This document shows positions 10,121 to 22,800 of a DNA stretch of 64,000 nt, in pieces. Made by a program: the position numbers and the translations under genes. Origin of the DNA: Fratercula arctica (taxonomy: Eukaryota > Chordata > Aves > Charadriiformes > Alcidae); NCBI GenBank assembly GCA_947846985.1, contig CANTUZ010000007.1:32802355-32866354 (forward strand). The letters run 5' to 3'. Every line of letters begins with the position of its first letter. Position 1 is the first letter of the stretch. The notes below the pieces were generated by a model that searched no databases, had not been told where the DNA came from, and was given only the letters and a program-made list of their open reading frames with translations.

Positions 10121-12471
10121 TTTAGAGGAAAATACATTTGTGATGCTTCACCTGAGAGACTCTCTCCTAAATTAGCAAAAGGAAACATCAATGTACGTTT
10201 GGGATCTCAGCTCCTTTCCGTGTGCTTCAAAGTTACGGTGGCCAGCTGGAAAACCTCTCCCAGAGGGGAGGCAAAGGCCGCCGTCCTGCAGAAACCCCGC
10301 TGCGCCCTTCACCCCCCGGTGCTGTTTTACACACAAAAAGCCGCGGGTCTGCAAACACCACAGTAAACAGGACAAAAGGCATCACTTTCAACCCTTCTCC
10401 TTCCACCCGAGCTGTGGGCATGTTGTAAGGGAAACGTTATCCCAGGAACAGCTGTGCAAAGTAGGAGGGAAGAGGTCGGCGGCAAAGAGGTGGGTGATTT
10501 CTCGAGTCTTGCTATGGAGGGGGGCAGAAACGGAGGGAAACCCTCTGCCTAAGGCCACTGTGGCGCTGAGCATGTCACAGCGCAGACCCAGCAAAAGCCC
10601 CCCTCTCCCCAGCTTTGGCCCGTGATTTGAGGCACGGGGATGGTCTTGGAGGGGGCCAAGGAGACAGACCAACAAGCAGCAACACACATGTGGCCTCAGG
10701 GACGTCCCCACGGAACTCCTGGGTGGGACAGGCAGTTCAGGGCTCCTTTCTCCGCCAGGGGAAGGAGCGGGGGCCCCAGAGACTTACCTTCCCTGGAGAA
10801 CATGATGGAGAGCCCAAAAGAGCAGGGGGACTCCAGGAACTCATCACTGAGAGGCAGGAAAGGCGTCCTTCTGGTTCAGTGCTGCCCCTGAGATGTGTTG
10901 CAGCTGCCAGCCCACGGCTGAGATGTTCCCAAAAAGGCACCCGAGGATGCAGCATCGCTGAAGGGCTGAAATTCAGTGTCTTGAGATGTCTCGAGACAAA
11001 AGACATCTGAACCCCTTGGAACGGTGCTGGTGGTAGAGGATGACCCCGGGTACCTCATCCAAAGGACCATGTCCTCTCCTGCAACCCAACGGTTGGAGTC
11101 AATTTGTACTTGGGGGTTTGGCTGAAACACCAGCTATCCCGGCGGGGGGGGGTGGTCTGCAGGGCAAAGTCCGGCTTCAGCTCAATCCAGAAAGTTTTCT
11201 AACAACAAAGGCGCTGCAAGGAAATAAAGAGAGGTTACTGAGCACTCCCCCTAAGCCACAGGACACACAATACACCGAGGGTGATGTGTGGGTTACCTGA
11301 TATCTCGGTATCATTTATTAACCAGCAGACGCGGGTAAATTATTTCTCTGCTCTTTGGAGAATAAAACAGCGCCAAAGACTTGCTGGAAAATCACTTGGG
11401 TGGGAAACAATGTAGTGGGGATCTCTGCTGAAAGTAATTAGTGGGCAAACGTGCCGGGCAGGTGCGATGTGCTGCTTCTCCAGGCTGTAGGCCCCCGGGG
11501 CAGCCACGGAGACACGGTCAGAAACGCGGGGGGAGCTCAGCGCCCGGGACAGGGCTGGAACGCAGCGCTGCGGCAAAAGCACTTTCTGCGGCTGCAGCTC
11601 TACAAATGCAGACCCCGATCCTGCTTTGAAGGTAAAGACAAAACATGCCTGCAGTCAGGAGGGGAGAACGAACAGCAGAACCCAGCACCAGAGCCTGCGA
11701 TCCACGCACCGACAGCAGCCAAAAATGCAGCGTAAAGTGGAAGTGTAGAGAGGAACTTAAACCAAGAGGACCAAGTCATGCAATAGGGAGCAGAAGACTT
11801 GACTATTTTTTTCCAAAGCAAGTAACTGCTTCGGAGATGTTAGATTCTCATCATGGAAAATAACAGACATAGTCTTGTGCTTGCGCTGAATGGGTTTGAG
11901 TAAGAGCCCTGCAAAGCCAACTCCACCAAGGAGTCTCGGGCTCTTCCCAGAAAGTATTTAGCACCAAGATGCCTGTGATGGAGCGTGGCAGATCACCCAC
12001 CACGTGTCTGCCTGCGCTGCTGCTAACAGGCATCAGCGTGAATCCACAGAAATGAGAAATGGGCTTCGTGCAATTCCATTATAAAAGTAGCTGTTGTCAC
12101 TGGATTAAGCTTTGATTAATGCCCCAGCTATCACTTACCGGTTCGCATTCAGTGTCTCAAATAGTTCTCGTGCACACCGGTCATTAAACACAAAGCCAAG
12201 GTGGTGTTTGAGATCAGACCTCGGAAGTGTCCGAGCACAGCCCCAAGGGGTGACCCCCTCTCCCTGGGCTCACCTTCCCCCAGAGCTCCCTGCCCTGCTC
12301 CAGGGCAGCGTCCCTGGCCCCTTCCCAACACCCTCCCTCAGTCACCACCTCCCTCCAAGCCCCCTCCTCGCGGGGCACAGCAGGTTCAGCAGCTGCAATC
12401 AGATGAAAAATGTCTTTTTGTGTTTCTGCTGCGCAGTGGCTGCAGGCACAGAGGGGACCCAGGGTCCCACA

Positions 12472-12598
12472 GAGTCACAGAATGGTTTGGGTTGGGGGGG
12501 ACCCTAAAGCCCATCCAGCTCCAACCCCCTGCCCTGGGCAGGGACACCTCCCGCTAGACCAGGCTGCTCAAAGCCCCATCCAGCCTGGCCTTGAACCA
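12472..12598 (-). mobile_element. Truncated CR1 LINE 3' end
   Basis: The plus strand begins with AGAGTCACAGAATGGTTTGG, continues through CCATCCAGCTCCAACCCCCT and ends in CAAAGCCCCATCCAGCC and TGGCCTTGAAC. That is the reverse complement of the 3' end of avian CR1 elements, including the terminal ATTCT-type repeat. Similarity stops after about 125 bases, so only the tail of the element is present. It lies in the FGF16-ATRX intergenic region. Confidence 0.85.
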
Positions 12599-13923
12599 CT
12601 CATCCCGCAGGCACATGGCAGACCTGGAGCTTCTCCAGACAGACCCTTGCCTGCAGAGCGCCCAGGTTTGTGGGTGCCTCTCAGACCCAAACCATCTCCG
12701 AAGCCAGAGCTTGCTGCTCTCAACCTCGCACAGCAGCGCAGCTCTCCCAAAGATGCGCCCGGGGGAGCCCTGCCTGTGCCCCATGCCAGGGACATCTCCA
12801 GGGTACGCTCCACAGGGCAGAGGGTGCAGGTGGGGTTACTGCAACACCCCAGCAGCTCTGGGGAGGGACCTTCAGACACTGCGTGCTTGCATGGCTGATG
12901 CTGCAACACCACCATTTTTCCAGACACCTCCAGCTGGGAACGTTTAGAACATTTGTCTTTCTGTAGAGGTTGAAAATTTATCCAAAACGCTTTTTGCTTG
13001 AACTCATGAATTTACCCTGCCCGGAGTGGTTCTGCTTTTAAGGTAAAGACAAAAACCCCACAGGGTAAAAGCATTTAGCAGCCAACACATCCAAAACCCG
13101 CTGTTGCACACCAGAGCACCTCAGAGACCTCTTTTCTACAGGGACTCATCCCAGGACACTCCCCAGCCCGATCCAGGCAGTCCATATCCAGCCTCCGCCG
13201 CGTGCTCGAGCCTCCTGCTGCCCTCTATCAAAGTTTTTAACCGAGTTAGAAGTTACAGGGATATTTAAAAACACGTTGCCCACACTGGCCCTTACAGCGC
13301 AATTTGGTTGTTTTCACACCAGATGCGATTTCTGCGGCATCTGCCATTTCTCAGCAAGCGGCGAGCGCAGCCGTACCCCCCCGAGCAGACCCGACCTGTC
13401 CCGTCCCATCCCAGGCAGTAACGTGCTGCAGCGCTGGCCAGGAGCCACAGAAAAGCTTCAAGTACAGGGAACGAGCATAAGGGCAGATTTAAAACACAAC
13501 TGTCACACGTTTTTTGTGTGTAGGAAAGGGTTTTTTACCCAACAGGTGGGATTTAATAACTAAGAGAGAAGTACAACTATGAGGTTAAAATACGCAAGTA
13601 GGTTAATTCTAACTCAAACAAGTAGAACTTCCCCTCACTCTTAACAATTTATCATTGCTGGGCAGTAACTCACCGTTCAACAGACAGGTTGGCTGCAGAA
13701 GCTACCATTAATTAATTCGTGTAACCTGAAAACCTGGACCACAACTATGTTCCCTACCCGAAATGAACGGCTACATCCAGTGATGGGTCCCCCGCTGTAG
13801 AAGAAACTCCAAGAGCTCAAACTCGCAGCGCGGTTCTCAAAGACCTGTTCTCAGCCTGTATCCCTGCGGCGTTAATGCCGTACTGCAAATGTAGCACAAG
13901 GCACATCGATGTATTTTGGTCAC

Positions 13924-13929
13924 TTTATT
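13924..13929 (-). terminator. Distal ATRX polyadenylation signal
   Basis: TTTATT on plus is AATAAA on minus. Downstream on the minus strand the sequence becomes T/G-rich (TGTGCCTTGTGCTACATT), as expected of a downstream element. Cleavage would fall near 13905. Upstream AATAAA copies at 14337, 14402 and 14526 could give shorter 3'UTRs. Confidence 0.6.
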
Positions 13930-15690
13930 AAATGAGATATTAAATAGTTTAAGTTTCAACTACTAAACAGCACTTTGAATGGTGAAAACACAGATAGTAT
14001 ATCGTCATACTTGAATGCTTCTTCTTTTTAAAAACACATTTCCAGTCCTTATATATATTACAAAACAGCCTTATAGGAAGAGGTGACACCTTTTCTATAG
14101 TACTTAAGATATTTAATACAGAACTGAAAAGCCATCTAATAGAAACAAAGGCAAGTCTTCACAGCTGTATGATTTCAGCAGCCAAAGCTGGTTGATGGAC
14201 TGAAACATTACTATACAACTGGGACAAAACATATACAATATCACAATACTAAGCAAAAACGCTTTACATCCAAAGGAATAAACAGGTTACAAAATGTGGA
14301 GAATTTAGCAGGCAAAACTGTATTACAAGCAACATTTTTATTCGTCATCTTAAGCCATTTCACCTAGTTAAAACATCTAAAACAAATATAAAAATGAGCC
14401 TTTTATTATCTTATTGATGTATGTTCTGTCTTTAAATATTTGTTAAAGCTTGATGTTATACTCAAAGCACATTGTTATGCAGCTAAAATGTCAAGTGAGA
14501 AACATGTATGCAAAGTGGTCCAAGTTTTATTTCAATGCTTATCTCTGCTTTCTTCTTATGCGTTAGTCTCCTGTTATCCGCAGTTTTGTCCAGAATGAAA
14601 AAAAATGTGCCTTTAAATGTTGCCTAAAACTTCCACATTTAAGTCTTTTGAGTTACTGTAAAACTCCGTTGAACATTCCCAGGTTTGGTAGAAAGTTATT
14701 TCTCTTATTCACGACACGTAGGAATATCGGTGAGAGTTGCCCAGAGTACATTTGCCTTCAAATGTTTGTCTCAAAGTCTCACATCTTGTTTCTTCTAGTG
14801 TGAATACGTCTCTTTTTGCTCCCCTCCCCCCAAATTAAATTTAATTGTAGAGCTGGCAAAGCACTAGAACATACTGAGGTTTTTTTGTGGCATCTTGTAA
14901 TAAAAGAGTCCAAGACAGCAACTTGTTAGCTGGTTTTGCAACAGATCAAACAAACTTTGTTCAGATCGCAAACCAAGTTTCAATCGCAAAATGAAATATC
15001 GCGTAAGATTTGCATATTTATATGCAAAAACCACTTGTCCATTCAGGGCAAGAACTCAAACTCCTGCAAGAAACCTTCCAGAAACCAAAACACTTTCAGT
15101 TCATGTCAGCAAGCCAGGAGAGTCCAGCAACATCTGGAGCAAACGTCTCCATCCGCTCCTTTCTCCAGAGTTCTCTGTAGTCGATACACCGTTGCCTCAA
15201 ATGTTCCTGTCACTTACTTTTACCCCCAAATTATGAACTTTTTTTGGGGGGAGGGTGGGGTGGGGGGAAGAATCAACCAAACTATATTCAAATAAAAGTC
15301 TTATTTGTATCTAATTGGATCTTCACAAGCACAAAAAGTGTGGGTAAAGAGAGTGCTAATGATATATAATAAACCAGAAATTTATCTCTGGTCTACATAA
15401 AAAAAACCACCCCAACAAAAAAACCCAATCTCTTTTGAGTACTAAATCATGTTCTCACACAAAAGAAAGGGAACGGGGAGGAGTGCATAACCAAAACTTA
15501 TATCTAATAGAGGAAAAGTTATCTCACTGTTCTGGCAGCTCTGGAAGTGGCTACAGCACTTTCTTTGTATCGATTTTAAATCAGCAATGGTTCTGCCATT
15601 TTAAAGTTGTTTATATAGCAGGGTTTCACCCTGGCCACCATCACTATTTTAACCCCCAAAATACCAGGAATTTAATTTTCTTGGCCTGTC

Positions 15691-15710
15691 TCCCATTGCC
15701 GGCAATGGGA
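15691..15710. repeat. Perfect 20-bp palindrome in ATRX 3'UTR
   Basis: TCCCATTGCC followed directly by its reverse complement GGCAATGGGA forms a perfect palindrome without spacer, centred on GCCGGC. It lies in the middle of the ATRX 3'UTR and could form a tight RNA hairpin or a symmetric protein site. No repeat family was recognised. Confidence 0.85.
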
Positions 15711-16493
15711 AAAGACAGTAGCACCAGCATTAAGGAGTTAACAGAAATGTGCTTTGTATTGGACTCTGCAAAGAGTAAATTAGCGTGTGAAGGAAAAACA
15801 TCTCCAACTCTAAGATCACCATTTGTTATTCCGTCACATAAAACTGAAAATAAAAAATGGCAGAAGACTAGGGAAGAACAATCATCTTCCCCAAGTCACT
15901 AGTTAAGGCTGCATACACAGTTTTTATGTAACTGCACGACTCAAGAGTTTCAGAGCAGTAGTACTCAAGAATATTGCACTCGATTCTGTTTCAAAGAGAA
16001 TTTTCAGTTCCTGTGTTCCATTCAGCATAGATGATATAGTATGAGTCCAGACCTCAGTCAGAAGGAAACTAGACTATTTCTGTTATAATATTCCCACTAA
16101 TATAAAGAAATGGGTAAGCAGAAAAGTATTCCATAATTTGAGGAATCAACTCTAATCAAGAACTCAGCTGTTTACAATTCACATATGGTATATACTGAAA
16201 CATACAGACCTGCAGTCCTTCCTAAGCTTCTCAAATCTGCTGACGGCTTCGCAGCTACTAAAAGCAAGCATAGGAGTTTAGACAGGAAACCTGTGGAGAT
16301 GCTACTGTTACGGGAGGACTTGTTTTCACTGAAAACAACTTGTTATCTCCTGTACTCAACATATGTAAGAAGATTCTAGGCAACATCACTGACAACAGGG
16401 AAAAACATCATGTCCTATTTAAACAAAGCTGAAACACTAATATGGAACATGGCGTTTAAGGGGACCAACCAAACTATTAATTAATTTTTTTAA

Positions 16494-16516
16494 TTTTTTT
16501 TTTTTTTTTTTTTTTT
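16494..16516 (-). repeat. 23-base oligo(A) run (minus strand) in ATRX 3'UTR
   Basis: A run of 23 T on plus gives an A run in the ATRX transcript about 90 bases after the stop codon. Oligo-dT priming can start inside it, so cDNA ends seen here may be artefacts. Confidence 0.85.
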
Positions 16517-16604
16517 ACAGTTGAGTTCTGTTAAGCCATTGATTCCTAAAAAAATAAAAGTTCTTTCTCTGATTTTAACAATCCTTTAGGCTTTTAGTGC
16601 AAAA

Positions 16605-16883
16605 TCACATTGATTTCCCTTGGGAAGGCCCTGGATTTTTGCCTCTCATTGGGGGTGGTGCACGTTGTAACGGTGGTGGCTGCATACCACCAGACACTGA
16701 CTGATACATTCCTCTCATATCTATCTGTTGGTAGTTGGAAGGATTCATGATTAAATTTGGAGGCTTTGGCATCATGAGATGACTCATTGCTGCTTGCTGG
16801 TACGACATCTGCTGCTGTTGCTGCTGATTGTACTGCTGCTGTAGTCTTCTGTTCATCAGTATCCTCTGAACGCAACTGATTAA
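16605..16883 (-). CDS. ATRX: ATRX E25, terminal coding exon
   Basis: The acceptor TTCCCTTCACAG precedes [19 protein letters not shown], then a run of six glutamines, [19 protein letters not shown], and the end [17 protein letters not shown] with a TGA stop. This is the conserved glutamine- and proline-rich ATRX C-terminus. The upstream intron (16884-17708, 825 bp) shows no recognisable element. Confidence 0.96.
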   Translation of the reverse strand, partial: LISCVQRILMNRRLQQQYNQQQQQQMSYQQAAMSHLMMPKPPNLIMNPSNYQQIDMRGMYQSVSGGMQPPPLQRAPPPMRGKNPGPSQGKSM

Positions 16884-19800
16884 CTGTGAAGGGAAAGCAG
16901 AGCTGTTACAGCCGCTCGTCCCCTCTCAACGCTGCAAGTATCAAGTTCAGAGTTAAAATCAATTCGTTAGGGATAGCGTGGCCCAAGGAAAAAAGCACCA
17001 TTGTTATCGCCATCACTAATGTGATGGTATTCACAAGCTGATTACTGTAGAAACCATTTAGTAACACCATTTAGGGCTAAGTTCTCTTAATGACTTGCCT
17101 ATTGTATTGCAGGCAGCATTAGTGCCCGTTGCCATAGCAATTTACCTAATACTGGGAAATTATTCCCAGGTATAAGTTACAACATTATTTGCCATTTATC
17201 GTCCCTTTGAAAGTCCTGCATGCAGACTGTCACTAAATGTTTAATTAAGAGAAAAATCTTCCCATTGACATCATCTGGGCAACCTTCAGATTTTGCAAAA
17301 TAATTCTAAGCTAAAAAAACAGTACTAAGATGTGTGTTTTCTAAGTTGCTTTCTGAGCTCTGGGAATCAGCTTTCTCTTTAAGCCTCATGACCTTCAAGC
17401 AAACTCCTTCAACAGAAAAATTGGGCAAATGTTTTTGTTTTTTTTTTTAAATGAACTTCTCATGGAGTCTCCTTCGATGAGGCTGAGCAATGCAATCCGA
17501 CACACTGCAGAAGTCACCATCTCCTGACGTTACGTCACATACACTGTTACACAATGTCAGCAAATGCCTGACCCACAGAAACACACACTCTGTAAGTGTG
17601 TATTTATGTACCTAAACTTCTATTTTATGAACACACACACACAAAGTCCATACTCAACATCCCAGTTCAAACATGGGCAGTTGATCAAATAAATATTAGA
17701 TATTTTACCATCTGTTGTTTAGTAAGGACATCGTTATAGATGGCTTCTCGGCGCTTGACATCAAGCTCCTGGCTTGCCTGCCTGCTTAGTGCCAGGGCCT
17801 GTACTTGGCTCTCCGTGAGTGTCACATTTTCTTTCCACTGAAAAGGAGAAAAAACAAAACCTTCTTGGCACTAGTCATTTTAACAAAATCATAATGATAA
17901 CCAAGGTCTTGCATTATGTTCAGAGTTGCATCAACAGTTAAAACACAGCCCGATTTCCAGTAAATGCAAAATTACACTTCATCAGAATCAGAAGTATGAG
18001 TTATTAGTTCTTCTAACTGCTAATTAAGGTAATACACCTTTAGATTACTAGGAGCAAGTGAGAAATGTGGCAGCCAAAGACAGATAGGTAAGGACAAGAT
18101 ACAGGAAATACATCTTATTTGTGTATAATTATTATTCTTATTTGTAGAAAATCAGCATTTTCAGAGCATGGCAAATAATTATGGATCTAAACTGCTAGTC
18201 TTCTAAGGCTTTATGTCATCTAGATACCATTAAGGGTTACTGCAAGCTGCAGGGATAAAGGTCAATATAAACTGGAAATGATATTCATTAATAATGCAAT
18301 TAACTAGCTGAATGATCATATACAATAGTAATTTATTCGCCTGATAACATTTAACATTTTCCCATCTCCTGATCTAAACCTACAGTTACCCATTTCACTC
18401 ACTATGGTTGAAATGATGTCTTCAAGGGGCTGAATTCTTGCTGCAGTTACACTGTTGGTTGCTTCCACAACTTTCTCTCTTCCTTGATTAATAAGGTCCT
18501 GAGAAAACACCAGGAAATTAACTATAAAACACAGATACAATGAACACATTTCTTTGCCAACCTTTTATAAGTTTTCTTCATCCTTGCCTTATGTACCTGG
18601 ACTTTAATTTTTTTTTTCCTCTCAATTTGTGCAAGTCAATGAGTCTAAGCTTCCACACAACTGAATTTCAGCAGAGAGTAACTGAACAGCATGTATAAAA
18701 CGGCCAATTTGTACAGTGGACAGTATTTATGAAAAACTATTTTTGTACCCAAAGGTTTTCAGATCATCATAGGAGCACTACATTTCTACTCAGGCACATT
18801 TTCTGTGATACTGACTTTGATGACGTTACAGTCTCAACTCAGTCTACGTGCTCAAATTATTATCTATTATGCTAAATTATCTATTTTAGCATAATACAGG
18901 CATATGTATTGTGTATTATTCCTCAGGTATATCCAACACAGGACCCCCTGATTTGCACGCTTTGTTAGAGGTTCTTTAGCACAGACCCCTCACCAGACAT
19001 CAGCAGGTATCATAAGACAATTGTGCTTCAACTCCTGTCGTTTACAGCCTGGCATCTTATTAGGAAGAAACGCCCTCAGCTGCTTCAGCTGAGATGGCGA
19101 ACCAAGAGCTGGGATAGCTGCAGAACTGCGCATGTGTTCCTCTCTCCCATTCCTTCTCAGACAGAAGACAGATGGAGGTAGAAAGCTACACGTGGCATTT
19201 ACTGTCTGCCAAAAACGTAGTTAATCTTCCAGAATCCTGAGATACTACATGGGTACAGGTTTATATACGTACAAGTTAGACTTCAGTATAGCTACACACA
19301 CACAAAAAATGATTAAAAATAGGATACTCCTATATAAAGATATTTAAGAATGACATTAACCATTATTTGTGACAGAAAAATACATGCTTATAGCAACACA
19401 GTGATGTTACACTACTCAGATTGCTACTTACCTCCAGCTGTTGATTACTCATTGCTGACAGAGCGCCCAAATTGAAAGGAATATATGGTGTTTGAGAGTT
19501 GAAATTTGTGGGAAGCATACTGGTCCCAGTTGGCATGTTGAAACGCATAGTCAAGCCCTTAAACACAAAATGCACTTAATTTGAATAACTAATAATTCAT
19601 GGTCTTCTATACTAACCCGTGAACTAGCATAGGCAGACACACCAGCCCTCAGAGAAGGCTACAAGCACCATAGACTGCACGCGAAGGCTGACCTAGCTCA
19701 GTAAACTGGAGATCCTTTCCAAACCTCCATTCAAAAGGACACTTTAATCACAGAGGAACCTAAGTTCTAGCCTTGAGTAATACAGGAGTTTAGCTTAATT

Positions 19801-22800
19801 ATACTTATTTGGTATCCTAAGAAAAAAAATGACCAAGGCTTATTAGTATATCTTGTTTAAGATGCTTTTTTTTATACTGCAAACTCACTACTTAATGTTG
19901 AGTTTGACCTGCCTGTAATCAAATTTTGAAGTAGTGAAATGCATAATTTATTAGCAGGAATATAAAGCTCATCTTCCCTATGGGTTTCTCATTGGTCAAT
20001 TTCAGTGCTTATTGTATTGTATCTTCCTATTTCTTCACCCTCACAAAACCTTCTCCCAATATTCTGTCCAGCTCTGGGCTCCCCAGTTCAAGAAGGACAG
20101 GGAACTGCTGGAAAGGGGACAGCAAAGGGCTACAAAGATGATGAGGGGACTGGAACACCTCTCTTATGGAGAAAGGCTGAAGGATTTGGGTCTCCTCAGC
20201 CTGGAAAAAAGACGGCTGAGGGGGGACCTTATCAACACTTATAAACACTGACAGGGTGGGTGTCAGGAGGATGGGGCCAGGCCCTTTTCAGTGGTGCCCA
20301 GCGACAGGACAAGAGGTAATGGGCACAAACTTGAGCATAGGAAGTTCCACCTAAACATGAGGAGGAACTTCTTTACCCTGAGGGTGGCAGAGCCCTGGCA
20401 CAGGCTGCCCAGAGAGGTGGTGGAGCCTCCATCTCTGGAGACATTCAGAACCTGCCTGGATGCGTTCCTGTGTAACCTGCTCTAGGTGACCCTGCTCTGG
20501 CAGGGGGGTTGGACTAGATGATCTCCAGAGGTCCCTTCCAACCCTATGATTCTGTGATTCCATTCCATTTCATTTGTCACTTGCTCACTCAGGATGGCCA
20601 GTGGCAATTTATACATCCACTTTTTGTACTTTCACATCACTAATCAGATCTGAATACCAAACTGCCTTTCCAGGAATTTTCTGCTATTAGACTCCAGTTG
20701 CACCAAGTTATCATATTCCTTTTACAGCAAAAAAATCCCAAACCTGTAGCCAATTTACAATTTTCTTCATTCTACTACCTGCTTAAATATCAAATAAACA
20801 AGACACAAGGAACAACAGGGAAAAAAGCAAGCTTTTAGGCCCTTTCTGGCAGATGTTTATATGTTTGTGGGATCATGGCAAAAAATTCTGAAATCAATTG
20901 TATGCCTTTAATGGAGCTAGAAATTTCCCTCAAATGGTAAAATAGAGGTATTACACAGGACACCAGCTGAGTTTTATTATGAAATAGAAAAAAACGAGTG
21001 CATAAAAGGAAAAAGCATTGAAAGAGCAAACAAGACAATTTTCCATATGTCAAAGTTTGCTTTACATACCCATTTCTTGGCCTAGCAGAAAATTAACTTC
21101 CCCAAAACAAACTGAAAAGTTAAGTGGTACTTAAATCTGTAAAGGTCATTTTCATACATGTAAACCTGATACAGATAGCTTTACCTTCTTTTCTGCTTCA
21201 TATTCTGCCCATGCTGCCTTCCTTTCTTCTTCAGTGAGTTCTTCTTCCTCCTTATGGTCCAGGAGTGAATCATGTTCGTGATATCCAACTATATACTCTT
21301 TATTGATTTGAAGCAATTCTGCTAGAATTGTATCCTGTTCAAATGAAGAGATGATAAAATGAGAAGTCACTCAGTAGCTCTACTCTATTTACTCTTTGTG
21401 CATGCCTGACTTCCTGCTTTCACCCAATTTCACAAATAGCAGCTCAGTGCACTTCACAGCAAAACAAAATTTAAAAATAATTTAAAAGTACAATTTTCCT
21501 CAGAGGGAGGGTAATGGATTAACAATCTGTTACAGAGATGACAGTCCATTCACTTAATGAACCACAGGAATGCACTCAGATTCCACAACAATAAATGGAG
21601 TTTAAGAACCTAAAAAGAATGGAATGTGCTCAATGATTTTTCCTTTGCTGAGGCTGGATACCTGAGAAGACCCATCAATAATCTGCATCTGTAATATACA
21701 AAGAGCACCTCTACTGGATTTAAAACACTAAGTAGCACTTTGGTCCATCAACTGTCCATCAGCATCCAACAGAAAAGGCTGCTTTCTTAAAACTGTTAAG
21801 ATACATGTCAAGATAAACAGTCCCCCACTCATCTGCACTAAGAAAGATCAAATCACTGCTCTGAACCAGATTTGATCAGCAGGTTGCAATTTAGACCTCT
21901 GTATTCCACAGTATCCCTAATGCTTAATTGCTTTTACGGTTAACCAAAATATTTACAATGTTCTTTATAATGGCAAACTATTGTGAAGGTTTTGTTGACA
22001 GGCATACTAACATTTTATATACATATATCCATATTTTTATTTTTTTATATATATGTATATATAAAAGAAAGCTCCAATATACCTCAGCATTCAGTCTAAG
22101 ATATCTAATGCAAAAAATTATACATAAAACCTATTAATGTTTTGTGAAATGACAAGTTACCAACATGTTGAGTATTTCCTAGATAAAGTAAAAACAAACT
22201 AGCTGCTAACTAAAATATTAAGTTGCTGACATCCTTGTCTGGACTACAGATGCCACATTATGATAGATCATTATCTCAATTAATAAGTGATATAAAAGCA
22301 GATAGAGGAAATGAATGTGAAAAGTGGTATTTCAAGGTAGGTAGTAATGGTTTTGCAATCCTCATTCTCACCGAGTCAACATTCCAGTCTCCACATTTTT
22401 TTTTCTCTTTATGTTAAAATAAAAGTAATGCTGCAAAAGATGAAGAAAAACACACTCTATAAGACTATCAAAAACTGCTCATGTGGCACTGCAGGAGTCC
22501 CCTTTTGGAGATAATTATTGAACATGGTGGGGGTTTTTAAATGCACTTGTATCACTGATGATCTTTCTGAATTAAGAAAGCTCCAATATACTTTAGGATT
22601 GAGTCTAAAATTCATAATACAAAAAAATTATCTCATTGAACTTTTGAACTACTCCTGAAATGAATTACAGTGAATATACTAAATATACTTTCAGCAGTAG
22701 AATTCTATGAACACCTACAGACCCACTCTACATCATGCCCTTATTCCACTCGGCATTTCTGCAAATGGAAATATAGACCTGTCCTACCCGACATTTTACT

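Larger units (their letters stand above)
7938..13904. other. Intergenic region between convergent FGF16 and ATRX
   Basis: About 6 kb lie between the two gene 3' ends. Base composition is GC-richer than in the ATRX introns. Many short open frames occur on both strands, but none has splice-compatible neighbours, a recognisable domain or consistent codon use. Identified content is a truncated CR1 (about 12472-12598), two CpG-rich patches (about 9815-10120 and 11440-11600) and a short poly-G run near 11144-11152. I found no RNA gene. Confidence 0.75.
13905..16604 (-). other. ATRX: ATRX 3' untranslated region
   Basis: This 2.7 kb follows the ATRX stop on the minus strand and ends shortly after an AATAAA at 13924-13929. 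The length is similar to the roughly 3 kb mammalian ATRX 3'UTR. It is AT-rich and has no coding potential. It contains a 23-base A run (minus strand) at 16494-16516, a perfect 20-bp palindrome at 15691-15710, a C-rich segment at about 15239-15270 (G-rich on plus) and several upstream AATAAA hexamers at 14337-14342, 14402-14407 and 14526-14531. The end point is inferred from the distal signal. Confidence 0.7.

Noticed and set aside
9811..10191. Open frames on both strands in the CpG-rich patch
   Set aside because: CpG-rich DNA lacks stop codons in all frames. No splice partners or domain were found.
12410..12898. 162-codon open frame on plus in the intergenic region
   Set aside because: Its first part is the antisense of a CR1 3' end and the rest has no homology. 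Not a gene.
20005..20251. Plus-strand open frames of 79 codons as a host gene
   Set aside because: They are fragments of the CR1 3' region.
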